Shown: positions 50,570 through 58,431 of the stretch, in pieces
Layout of the letters: each line of letters starts with the position of its first letter
Numbering within the stretch: position 1 is the stretch's first letter
NCBI GenBank assembly: GCA_022601195.1
Contig: JAHZIX010000045.1
Location: 754,884-818,883 of the forward strand
Direction: 5' to 3'
DNA length: 64,000 nt
Source of the DNA: Deltaproteobacteria bacterium
Lineage (GTDB): Bacteria > Acidobacteriota > Thermoanaerobaculia > Multivoradales > JAHZIX01
Translations under genes and position numbers: made by a program
Notes under the pieces: model-generated
Told to the model about the DNA's origin: nothing
What the model saw: only the letters and a program-made list of their open reading frames with translations
The model's database searches: none

Positions 50570-51732
50570 GGAGTTGCCGTCTCGGAAAAAGACAGCGTTC
50601 TGTCCATTTCGCGCTCGAGGTCCGCCGGCTGAAATTGTTGGCGAGTGAGGATTTCACCGAGCAAACGGCGGCGCAAGGCCTCCAACTCGATCTCATCGAG
50701 GTCTGCTTCTCCGGAGATGGCGGTGACGGGCCAGCTAGCGATGGCGACCAAGGCCTCTTCATAAAGCCCCTCCGCGGCGAAGATCAGGCCTTCTTCGAAG
50801 AGATTCCCCTGAGCCGCCTCTACCAGCCGCTCAGATTCTTCCCGGCGCTCCGTCGTTTGGACTTCGAAGGGGACGAACTCCGACGCCGCCTCTTGCCCAG
50901 CGACTTCGCTGTTGATCTTCCATGCGTACATTGTCCCAGGCTGAAGATCCGGTAGTTCCCCCGGGAAGGGGATCACCACCTCAGAGGTCGCCGTTGGTTC
51001 TGTTTCGACGGGGATGGTTGCCACCAGAGCTTGCTGCTCGTCCACCAGGAGAAGCTCATGGCTAGCTCCCTTCGAGAAGAAGGTGAAAGACGGGCGAGGC
51101 GAGGCGGTTTTCGACCACCTTGGAGAAAGGGGCACAGGGTGAAAGGACGATTCCGTGGATCGGTATTGGGCAGCGGTGCCCGGTTGGGTCAAACCTGGAA
51201 ATAGGTTGGGGTTGGGCAATCCACCTTGGAGCGCGCCAGCGGTCCAGCTCGCTATTTGTTCTCGATGCAGGCTGTTCCGCTCGGTCTCTGTCGAGGCGTC
51301 ACCGCTGGGAGCTTCAGGCTCCGTCAACCAATAGGAGCTTGTTAGCCAATAGGAGGAAGCGATCACCAAGGCAGCAGCTGCTGCCAGGGGAAGCCACCGA
51401 GGAGCGGACCGGCCCGGGCCAGAAGAGGGCCTTTCGGCTATCGGGTAGACCGGACGAGTCGAACGGGACGGTGTAGGTCTCTCGAAGGGTTCTCGGGCCT
51501 CCGGGGCTGTTTCCTTGGAGGCGCTCGCGTCGAGAGCCATAGCTGCTTCGTAGGCCCACTCGCGGCAGTCACTACAATTTGCCAGATGCTTTTCGACCGC
51601 ATCTTTCTCTGCCTCTTTGAGGCTTCCTTCCAGGAAGTCTGTGAGAACTTCCGGGCCTAGGTGCTCTGTGGTGGGTGGCTGGGTCTCCCGGAGTGCTTCT
51701 CCGATCAACTCTGCCATGGGCACTGGAGTCAT
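50566..51732 (-). CDS. Zinc anti-sigma factor with large exported domain (CHAT locus 2)
   Basis: Membrane anti-sigma factor of 388 residues. The zinc-binding anti-sigma motif is present: His49-x3-Cys53-x2-Cys56 in EKHLANCSDCREW, after the helix LGPEVLTDFLEGSLKEAEKD. A linker leads to one membrane helix (PRWLPLAAAAALVIASSYWL, about 111-136) whose end carries an exact SSYWLT duplication. The exported part (140-388) has a beta-sandwich-like segment (ASHELLLVDEQQALVATIPV, LQPGTMYAWKIN) and a helical end (LFEEGLIFAAEGLYEEALVA). It overlaps both the sigma gene before it and the CHAT gene after it by ATGA, so all three are tightly coupled. The exported segment is a candidate CHAT target. Confidence 0.88.
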   Translation of the reverse strand: MTPVPMAELIGEALRETQPPTTEHLGPEVLTDFLEGSLKEAEKDAVEKHLANCSDCREWAYEAAMALDASASKETAPEAREPFERPTPSRSTRPVYPIAERPSSGPGRSAPRWLPLAAAAALVIASSYWLTSSYWLTEPEAPSGDASTETERNSLHREQIASWTAGALQGGLPNPNLFPGLTQPGTAAQYRSTESSFHPVPLSPRWSKTASPRPSFTFFSKGASHELLLVDEQQALVATIPVETEPTATSEVVIPFPGELPDLQPGTMYAWKINSEVAGQEAASEFVPFEVQTTERREESERLVEAAQGNLFEEGLIFAAEGLYEEALVAIASWPVTAISGEADLDEIELEALRRRLLGEILTRQQFQPADLEREMDRTLSFSETATP

Positions 51733-52370
51733 CCGTGACCTACCTTTGATTTATGAGGGGTTTCTCTGGAAGGGCCCAATGGGTCTGAGAGCTCCGTATC
51801 GAACAGTTCTGGCTTGGATCCTTTGACCCGCTGCTTCAATCTAGCCACGGCATCGTGCAACGCTTTGCGGGCTGTTCCGGGCCGAAGCCCCAGGGCGGAA
51901 GAGATTTCCTTGGGCGATCGGTCGTCTTGGAATCGCAGTGCCAAGAGCAGGCGATCTCGGGCCGACAAATCTCCCCAGGCCTCCCGAATGGCTCCCTGCT
52001 TTTCTTGGTGGTCGAGGAGCTCACTGGCCGAAGGGCCATCGGCGACCCATTGGGGCGAGGCTCTGGGAGTTTCGGTCAGAATTCGGTCTCGCATCTGGTC
52101 TTTCTTCCGCTCTCGAAGGCAAAGGTGACACACGATGACCGTCAAATAGCTGGAAAAACGACCGTTTCGCCGCCAGGATTTCAAGGCTCGACAGTCGTTG
52201 TCCCACAACTTTTCTGCAACCCGTTGAAAAATCTCCCGGGCAGCCTCGGCCTCGAACCCGAATCGACCTCGGGCGAGACCGAGAACTAACCCTTCGTAGC
52301 GAAGTACGAACTCCGCTTGGGCCCCCGGTAGACCATTGATGACCTGTTCGATCAGCTCTTCATCTGTCAC
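51729..52370 (-). CDS. ECF sigma factor (CHAT locus 2)
   Basis: Sigma factor of 213 residues with regions 2 and 4. Region 2: EELIEQVINGLPGAQAEFVL, REIFQRVAEKLWDNDCRALK, SYLTVIVCHLCLRERKKDQM. Region 4: AIREAWGDLSARDRLLLALR, DRSPKEISSALGLRPGTARK, ALHDAVARLKQRV. It is followed without a gap by a zinc anti-sigma gene, the usual cognate inhibitor. Two Cys in the region 2 end (CHLC) are unusual and might sense redox or metal. The secreted-protein gene upstream ends 19 nt before it, so transcripts may cover both. Confidence 0.9.
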   Translation of the reverse strand: MTDEELIEQVINGLPGAQAEFVLRYEGLVLGLARGRFGFEAEAAREIFQRVAEKLWDNDCRALKSWRRNGRFSSYLTVIVCHLCLRERKKDQMRDRILTETPRASPQWVADGPSASELLDHQEKQGAIREAWGDLSARDRLLLALRFQDDRSPKEISSALGLRPGTARKALHDAVARLKQRVKGSKPELFDTELSDPLGPSRETPHKSKVGHG

Positions 52371-52389
52371 TCAGGGCATCTTAGTACGC

Positions 52390-54141
52390 CTAGGGGAAGG
52401 TCAGCGACCAGAGAGAGGTATCTCCGGACTCGAAACCGTCCCCAAACAGAAATGGGGTGATGCCGCGGGTCAGGAAGCCGGTCAGATCTTGGAAGATCTG
52501 CAGCACCTGAATCTGGCTGCCGGCTCCTGGGGCGATAGTCCCCTGCAGTTGGATGTCCAGCCCGGTGCCATTCCCCGAAAGGGAGATGTCGACCAGGTCG
52601 AAGATAAGGTCGCGGTGCTCGCCGTTCTCGTCGATAGCCAGGCCGCTGAGTTGAAGAGTAAAGTCCAGGAAAGCGTCGAAATCCGGGTCTCCCCCGGGGA
52701 GTTGGATACCCAACCGACCCATGGCAAAGGGGGCGATGTCTTCAAAACCCGTCGGCGCTCCTCCGACCAGGTCCAGCTGCATGAGCTGGGTCTCGAACTT
52801 GTTTCCGGGACTGGGGAAGAGGTCCATGTGGAGCATCATCTGGAATGGGTCCGTTGGTAGTAGGACTCCCTGGGGGTCTTGCCATTGAGCGGCGATGCGG
52901 CCCAGCTCCGGCTCGAAGAAGCCCGACTCGATCTGCGGTGGCAAAGGAACGGGCTGTCCGTCGACGAAGAGTTGCGGTTGCTGAATCTGAGCATCAATTT
53001 GCATCGGTAGGCCCGGCTCCGGTTGGCCTACGAAAGTGAGTAGACCTTGAGCCGGGTTCACTGGGAGGGGGAATTGGGTCACCTCGCCACTGTCCGGCCA
53101 CAGGTATTGGGGAGGCACCGAGGTGTCGGCGGCGTGGACAAAGCCGGAGCAGGCCAAGCCCGAGTCTCCACCGGAGAATAGACCGTCAACGAGTAACTTG
53201 GCTCGGCTACAGCTACCGTCGGCGCACATGCCCCAGCTTCTGGAGAAGATTTCGAAGTCGAGAAATTCTCCCGGTGGAATCAAAACCTGTTCGAGAATCG
53301 TCGGAATGATCGGCAGTTGGGGCTCCAGCGGCAGAGGAACACAGCCGTCTATTAGCTCGTGGGGTAAGCGGATCGGGAAGTTGTCCCCTAGACCAGGGTC
53401 GGAGATGGGGAAGACGCCGGTTCCCGGAGGCGCCGGGCCGCTCATACCCGGTAGTCGGGAACTGTTGACCGATTCGACGGCCAACTGCCCGACGTAGGTT
53501 TCTACCGGGTCGTTGTTGGTGATGCGGTAGGTAAAAGAACTCTGGTCGCCCGGGTGAAGGTTCTGAATCACATCGTCGGGGTCACCGAAGAGCTCGAAGT
53601 CGAGTCGGGGAAGGGCCGGGTTACCTGGGGCTGGCTCGGCGATGCAGACCAGAGAGTCGTTGGTGGCAGTGAGCTCCATGCCATCCGAGAGGAGGACCGT
53701 GGCGACGCCATCGACTTGGCAGACTCTCGATGGGCCCGCCGGAAGGGTGACCGGAACTAGAAGTCTATTGTAGCCCTCGACCAGAGTCGCTGCCGAAAGC
53801 GTGCCGCTGCCGTCGGCGGCCGGGCTGCAAGTCACCGTCATGTCGACATCGACGGTATAGGGCCCAGGAGGGCAGCTGGTGTTGGTAGAAGGGAAGTTGG
53901 TCAGGCGGAAGAAGACCGTGATGGGGATGTCGAATGTTCCGCCTCCCGGCAGTAGGAGAACCGGTGGCGCTCCTTGAGAGATCACCAGAGTCTTACCGCA
54001 GGAAGGAGGTGGATAGCCTTTGCAAGCCTCGGCTCCAGGAGTGGTGGCTAGGCCAAGGACTGCCAGGAGGCCGGCAACGAGCCAGGGGTGAAAGCGGGGT
54101 CTGCGAGGTTGTGGGGTTGCGGAATGGCGTATTTTGAACAT
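52390..54141 (-). CDS. Large secreted protein with GFESGDTS C-terminal tail
   Basis: Exported protein of 583 residues, not recognised as an enzyme. ATG 54141 follows GAGGAG and gives a signal peptide (FHPWLVAGLLAVLGLATTPG); the longer reading has neither. Cys pairs occur early (EACKGYPPPSCGK) and mid-chain (GMCADGSCSRAKLLVDG). Beta-rich stretches look like Ig or cohesin-type folds (GTFDIPITVFFRLTNFPSTN, SFTYRITNNDPVETYVGQLA). The end, FGDGFESGDTSLWSLTF, is a short tail found on many secreted proteins of Acidobacteriota and some Gammaproteobacteria; its role is not established. It lies directly before the ECF sigma gene of the second CHAT locus and may be its output or input protein. Confidence 0.75.
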   Translation of the reverse strand: MFKIRHSATPQPRRPRFHPWLVAGLLAVLGLATTPGAEACKGYPPPSCGKTLVISQGAPPVLLLPGGGTFDIPITVFFRLTNFPSTNTSCPPGPYTVDVDMTVTCSPAADGSGTLSAATLVEGYNRLLVPVTLPAGPSRVCQVDGVATVLLSDGMELTATNDSLVCIAEPAPGNPALPRLDFELFGDPDDVIQNLHPGDQSSFTYRITNNDPVETYVGQLAVESVNSSRLPGMSGPAPPGTGVFPISDPGLGDNFPIRLPHELIDGCVPLPLEPQLPIIPTILEQVLIPPGEFLDFEIFSRSWGMCADGSCSRAKLLVDGLFSGGDSGLACSGFVHAADTSVPPQYLWPDSGEVTQFPLPVNPAQGLLTFVGQPEPGLPMQIDAQIQQPQLFVDGQPVPLPPQIESGFFEPELGRIAAQWQDPQGVLLPTDPFQMMLHMDLFPSPGNKFETQLMQLDLVGGAPTGFEDIAPFAMGRLGIQLPGGDPDFDAFLDFTLQLSGLAIDENGEHRDLIFDLVDISLSGNGTGLDIQLQGTIAPGAGSQIQVLQIFQDLTGFLTRGITPFLFGDGFESGDTSLWSLTFP

Positions 54142-54402
54142 CGGTCTCCTCAGCTCTGCCGGTCGCGCTGACGGCCGGCGTACAGGTCGATGACATCTCC
54201 CCTCATCTGAGAGGAGGAAGAAAAATCCCTCTTGCTGAAGAAGGAGAGCCGAGACAGGGGAAAGCGTTACCTCCGGAGGGAAGTTTTGTTGAAAAAGGTG
54301 CAATAGAAGGAGCCGAGGAGAGTTGCCGGAGTACCTGCTCCAGATTCCATCCTCGAGGAAGCTCCACCTCGGCCGGTACTTTGGGAGAGGCGACCTCGAG
54401 AA

Positions 54403-55461
54403 TTACAGCAGAGCGCGAAGTGTTGGCAGAATTCGGCCAACACCTTCGACCAAGGGGCGGACTACCGGCAAGCCCAACTTGTCCTCGAGATGGGCCCGAT
54501 ACCCTTCGAGGGCTTCGGGCTCCATCCCTTCTTCGTGGAGAGTCACGGCCAGGACCGGCACTCCGTAGGCGAGGATCAGAGCCACCTCTTTTTCTGCGGA
54601 GGGTAAGCGGTGATCGAAGGGGTCCTGGTCGACGAAGAAGGTGCGTCCCGGGGCGTGTTGCAAGATAGCGCCGTGAGCGGCTGTGGAAAGCAGAAGCTCA
54701 CTGCCACAGGGCCCCGAAGGATTGCGCAGTGCCGATTGACCTTCGATGAGAATGAGCTCCGGGGAGAGCTCCCGATCGCAAGCAACGACCGCCCTCTCGA
54801 GCTCTCCACTGACGAAATCATTGGGTAGGCTGTCGAGAATGAGCCCGTGGGGGTAGCCCTGCATCCAGCCCGTCTGGCCGGTATAGATCATCTCCGTGGC
54901 CAGGCCCTGAGTTCGGCAGGCCTCCAGGAGAAAGCGGCAGGTCGTTCGTTTGCCGATGGCGCAGTCCGTGCCCAGCACGGCGACCCGCTTGGCTTTCGCT
55001 TGATAAATGCTGCCATTCCAGAAGGAGAGATCCGAAACCGAGGGAGGGCGGCGAATGTCGACCAAGTCGACGCCGTGCTGCTGGGCGAGCTGGGAAAACT
55101 CCTCGTCGTCCCCTATTAGCTGATGGAGGCCGGAGATCACTCCCAAGCCTCGTCGGAGGGCATCGCCGATATCTCCTCGTGCGGAATCTGGCAGCTTTCC
55201 CCCGGGGAAGGCGACGCCTACGACCAGCACTCTGGGCTCTTCCTTCGGCGGGCTACGGAAAAAGCTCTCTACGCTCTCGTAGACTGGGATGCCTCGTTCC
55301 TGGCCATCCAAGACGCTTCCCGCATCGCTTCCCGCATGCTTGCCATCGATCACCGCCAGAACGGTAAATCGATCCGATCCTCGTAGCAGGCCATGGCAGG
55401 TTTTCGCATTGATGTCCCTAAGGTGACCGTTGGTGAGTACCAAGGCAGGTTGGGGATTCAT
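54403..55461 (-). CDS. dgcN: DUF1611 protein, DgcN-like (D-glutamate N-acetyltransferase family)
   Basis: Cytosolic protein of 352 residues with a Rossmann-like N-terminal half and a P-loop NTPase-like C-terminal half (VAVLGTDCAIGKRTTCRFLL). The latter is followed by TGQTGWMQGYPHGLILDSLP and LILIEGQSALRNPSGP. This is the DUF1611 family. A member studied in Pseudoalteromonas (DgcN) N-acetylates D-glutamate, and its neighbour DgcA racemises the product. The same pair occurs here, with ATGA overlap: the epimerase gene comes first and this gene starts within its stop. The function is transferred from that family and could differ; muropeptide-derived D-Glu is a plausible source. Confidence 0.78.
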   Translation of the reverse strand: MNPQPALVLTNGHLRDINAKTCHGLLRGSDRFTVLAVIDGKHAGSDAGSVLDGQERGIPVYESVESFFRSPPKEEPRVLVVGVAFPGGKLPDSARGDIGDALRRGLGVISGLHQLIGDDEEFSQLAQQHGVDLVDIRRPPSVSDLSFWNGSIYQAKAKRVAVLGTDCAIGKRTTCRFLLEACRTQGLATEMIYTGQTGWMQGYPHGLILDSLPNDFVSGELERAVVACDRELSPELILIEGQSALRNPSGPCGSELLLSTAAHGAILQHAPGRTFFVDQDPFDHRLPSAEKEVALILAYGVPVLAVTLHEEGMEPEALEGYRAHLEDKLGLPVVRPLVEGVGRILPTLRALL

Positions 55462-56537
55462 GTTCTTTCCTCCAAGGTGACGCCGAGGCCGGGGGCTTGG
55501 GTGGTTCGAAGAAATCCGTTTTCCAAGACGAATCCGCCGGTAGCCAGGTCTCGAGCCAGATCCAAGCTACCGTCCAAGTCGAGGTACCGGGTCGCGGGGC
55601 AGGCCAGAGCTGCGTGAAGGGCTGCAGCGATGCCGATGACACTCTCGTCCATACACCCCCACATGAGGTCGATGCACGCCAACCGGGCAATCTCCGCGAT
55701 CGACAGGGCTGGACCCACGCCGCCACATTTCATGAGCTTGATGTTATAGATGCCAAAGGGCTGTGGAGGAGCCGCTAGAGCCAAGGCCTGGGCCGGGCTG
55801 TGAAGACTCTCGTCCGCGGCGCTTCGCAGGCGTATCTCCTCCGGTAGGCCGAGCATGCTCGAGGCGGCTTCACCAGGAAGAGGTTGTTCGACAAATTCGA
55901 TTCCCAATCGTTTCCCTGCCTGGAAATAACGCTCCGTATCCTCGAGGCTGTATCCCTGGTTGGCGTCCACCCGAATGCCCATCTCCTGTCCCACCGCTTC
56001 GCGAACCTTGGCGACGACCTCCAAGTCCTGTTCTAGATTCGACCCAGCCTTGATCTTCAGAATCCGAAAGCCTCGCCCCTGGTACTCCAGGGCTTCCTCC
56101 ACCGCTTCTTCTACGGTGTCTTTGATTCCAATGGTGATGGAGGTGGGCAAGCTCTCGTGGGCTCGTCCCAGAACTTCCACCAGCGGTAGCCCTAACTTTT
56201 TGGCGAAGAGGTCATGGAGCGCCATATCTACCGAAGCCCTGGCTGCTGGATTGGCTGGGAGCTCTTCCCGCAACGTCCCTAGCAGGCCCCCGAGCTGTCT
56301 GGCATCCCGCCCTACCAGAAGCGGCTCCAACTTTTCTGCGAGAATCTCCACTGCCCCTTCGAGGGTCTCGAGGGTGATCGCTCGCACCGGAGTCCCACTG
56401 CCAGCTCCGACTAGACCCTCGTCGGTCTCGAGGCGAACAAATAGCAGCTCGATGTGGGTAAAGGAAGCGAAGGCGATGGTGTAGGGGCGAGTCAGCTCGA
56501 GACGCTCGACCCAGCTTTCAGCTTTGGTGATTCTCAT
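55458..56537 (-). CDS. dgcA: Enolase-superfamily racemase/epimerase (DgcA or L-Ala-D/L-Glu epimerase)
   Basis: Muconate-lactonizing-enzyme-subgroup enzyme of 359 residues; ATG 56537 is chosen (RITKAESWVERLELTRPYTI). The general bases are the KxK lysine in RILKIKAGSN and the lysine in YNIKLMKCGG. Mg ligands are Asp in IRVDANQGYS, Glu in IEFVEQPLPG and Asp in SAADESLHSP. Dipeptide epimerases acting on L-Ala-D-Glu and the N-acetyl-D-glutamate racemase DgcA both have this pattern. The coupled DUF1611 gene favours the DgcA-like route, but murein-peptide recycling remains an alternative. No peptidoglycan peptidase gene is adjacent to decide between them. Confidence 0.82.
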   Translation of the reverse strand: MRITKAESWVERLELTRPYTIAFASFTHIELLFVRLETDEGLVGAGSGTPVRAITLETLEGAVEILAEKLEPLLVGRDARQLGGLLGTLREELPANPAARASVDMALHDLFAKKLGLPLVEVLGRAHESLPTSITIGIKDTVEEAVEEALEYQGRGFRILKIKAGSNLEQDLEVVAKVREAVGQEMGIRVDANQGYSLEDTERYFQAGKRLGIEFVEQPLPGEAASSMLGLPEEIRLRSAADESLHSPAQALALAAPPQPFGIYNIKLMKCGGVGPALSIAEIARLACIDLMWGCMDESVIGIAAALHAALACPATRYLDLDGSLDLARDLATGGFVLENGFLRTTQAPGLGVTLEERT

Positions 56538-56815
56538 CGGCAAAGACTTTCGTGGGTAGTTATTGGTGAGGGCGATTATAGGGGGTGACAACGGCCGGGC
56601 GGCACCCTAGATTTGAAGCCGTCGCTTCGTTCCCGCGCAGCTTGAGCCTGGTGGGCCTGGGGACCGAGGTCGACCACCTGAATGCGGTGGCCTACTTCGA
56701 GCTCCAGGTCTTCGAAGCAGCGCAGAGAGATAGACTGCGGGTTCAGGAAGTCTCGAAGCATCCGACTCGCCATACCCTCAATTTTCACGGGAAACCCTAG
56801 AAGCGAGCCCACCCC

Positions 56816-57547
56816 ATGAAAGTCGCTGCTCTTTACGACATCCATGGCAACCTTCCCGCCCTCGAGGCGGTGCTGGAGGAGGTCCAGAAGGAGTCGGTGG
56901 ACCTTTTGGTGGTCGGTGGCGACGTTTTTCCAGGGCCGATGTCGAACCAGGCCCTCGCCTGTCTCCTCGCCTTGGACGTCCCAATACAGTTCATCCGGGG
57001 CAACGGCGACCGCGAGGTTCTCGCCTGGTCGGCGGGAGAAGGGAGCGAGAGCACTCCAGAGAGTTTTCAGGAAACCCTGCGCTGGGAAGCCGAGGGACTG
57101 AGGCCGGGCCACAAAGAAGTGCTGGAGCAATGGCCAGAGACTTTTCGGAGAGAGATTCCAGGGTTGGGAAACGTGCTCTTTTGCCATGCAACGCCGCGAA
57201 GTGATGTCGAGACCTTTACTCGCCTCACCCTGGAAGATCGGCTTCTGGAGACCTTCGAGGATACGGGGGCCTCCCTGGTCGTCTGCGGTCACACTCACAT
57301 GCCCTTCGACCGGATGGTCGGGAGGGTCCGAGTGGTCAACGCTGGCAGCGTCGGCATGCCGTTTGGCCAGCCGGGAGGGCACTGGCTTCTCCTGGGGCCC
57401 GGCGTGGAACCGCGGGTGACCCACTATGATCTGGAGGAGGCGGCCAGGCGCATTCGAGCTACCGACTATCCACAAGCGGAGGGCTTTGCCGCGAACAATG
57501 TCTTGCAATGTCCCACTGAGAAGAAGATGTTGGAACTGTTCTCCTAG
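56816..57547 (+). CDS. Calcineurin-like metallophosphoesterase (YfcE-like)
   Basis: Dinuclear-metal phosphoesterase of 243 residues. Motifs occur in order: AALYDIHGNLPALEAVL (D-x-H-G-N), LVVGGDVFPGP (GD), FIRGNGDREV (GN-D), LFCHATPRSD (H) and VVCGHTHMPFDRMV (GHTH). The family includes phosphodiesterases and protein phosphatases, and the substrate is not known. It is soluble with no signal. A minus-strand open frame of 426 codons overlaps it completely but has no family similarity and is taken as a shadow. The 278 nt before it hold no gene that I can support. A copy of the 152-nt repeat begins 7 nt after its stop. Confidence 0.9.
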   Translation: MKVAALYDIHGNLPALEAVLEEVQKESVDLLVVGGDVFPGPMSNQALACLLALDVPIQFIRGNGDREVLAWSAGEGSESTPESFQETLRWEAEGLRPGHKEVLEQWPETFRREIPGLGNVLFCHATPRSDVETFTRLTLEDRLLETFEDTGASLVVCGHTHMPFDRMVGRVRVVNAGSVGMPFGQPGGHWLLLGPGVEPRVTHYDLEEAARRIRATDYPQAEGFAANNVLQCPTEKKMLELFS

Positions 57548-57553
57548 CAGCCT

Positions 57554-57705
57554 ATGGTGAAATTCACTTTGCCTCCAGACGGGTCTCTGCTGGCGGTTTT
57601 TCCTTGAAGAGTCCTCGACAAAGGGAAGGTCTACCTCTGGCTCGTCGCATGGATTTACCCACAGGTTCCTCGCTCTTGGGAAAAATGGACCCTCACCACA
57701 GGCAG
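57554..57705 (+). repeat. 152-nt intergenic repeat, copy B
   Basis: This matches copy A at 3011-3162 over the same length, with conserved blocks GAAATTCACTTTG, TTCCTTG-AGAG-CCTCGACA, CGTCGC and TCACCACAGGC. It fills the gap between the phosphoesterase gene and the GTG of the next plus-strand gene. Both copies point the same way relative to the downstream gene. Confidence 0.6.
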
Positions 57706-57710
57706 CTCTA

Positions 57711-58391
57711 GTGCACACGGTCTCCAAACGAAAAGTACGCCCTTCGGACTTCGTTTCACCGGAGACGGCCGGCAGGCTAGATCTAAGCGGTTGGGGCTGT
57801 GCTTTGCTGGGTTTTGGATTTCTTCCCGGACTCTTCTTGTGGATGGTGGCCCGCAAGGTAGGTGAGGCGTTCAGTGGAGAGGTGAGCTTGGCTCTCCAAG
57901 TTAGTGGTTGGGCTCTCGGAGGTCTTATCTACGCGATCTTGGCCTTCATCAGCTGGCGACAGAGAGTCGAGTATCGGGCCTTTGTGGAGTCCGGCGATGT
58001 TGAGGAGGTCGAGGTCCGGGAAGCTTCCTGCGTCGAAGTCCAGACGGTGAATTCGGACCCCATATTGGTGTTCGACATTGGACTCGGAAGACTGCTCATT
58101 CTTCACGGCCAATGGCTGTGGGAACCGGAGAGGTACGGCTCTGCCCCGCTGGAAGATGATCCGGACGAAGAGACCTTCAATGGCCTCCCGGGCCCTCTCG
58201 CTTTCCCCAGCACCCACTTCACACTCATTCGCCGCCCGGAGAGCGGTGAGGTGGTAGCGATCCGCCCTTCCGGCGAATACCTCCCGCCCAGGAGATCTGA
58301 TGCAGCTGGCGAGGCGGCACCCCCGGTTTCGGATAGTCAGCTGGTGGAGGGTTCCCTGGAGGACCTCTCTTTAGTCTTGGGAATACCTTGA
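57711..58391 (+). CDS. Hypothetical membrane protein with two helices
   Basis: Protein of 226 residues starting at a GTG directly after repeat B; no ribosome-binding site is clear, so the start is uncertain. Two membrane helices lie at about 28-48 (CALLGFGFLPGLFLWMVARK) and 60-80 (VSGWALGGLIYAILAFISWR). The remainder is soluble and acidic, with a strand-rich segment (PILVFDIGLGRLLILHGQWL) and a Pro-rich end. I do not recognise the family. It converges on the response-regulator gene 40 nt away. The length of the frame, its codon use and the plausible helix pair support a real gene. Confidence 0.65.
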   Translation: MHTVSKRKVRPSDFVSPETAGRLDLSGWGCALLGFGFLPGLFLWMVARKVGEAFSGEVSLALQVSGWALGGLIYAILAFISWRQRVEYRAFVESGDVEEVEVREASCVEVQTVNSDPILVFDIGLGRLLILHGQWLWEPERYGSAPLEDDPDEETFNGLPGPLAFPSTHFTLIRRPESGEVVAIRPSGEYLPPRRSDAAGEAAPPVSDSQLVEGSLEDLSLVLGIP

Positions 58392-58431
58392 GACGGTGAA
58401 CCTGAGGTTCCAACGGTTTGGGAACAGCTTG

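Noticed and set aside
56576..57856. Minus-strand open frame of 426 codons
   Set aside because: It overlaps a metallophosphoesterase with all motifs intact and the 152-nt repeat, has no recognisable domain, and reads as the antisense of a GC-rich gene.
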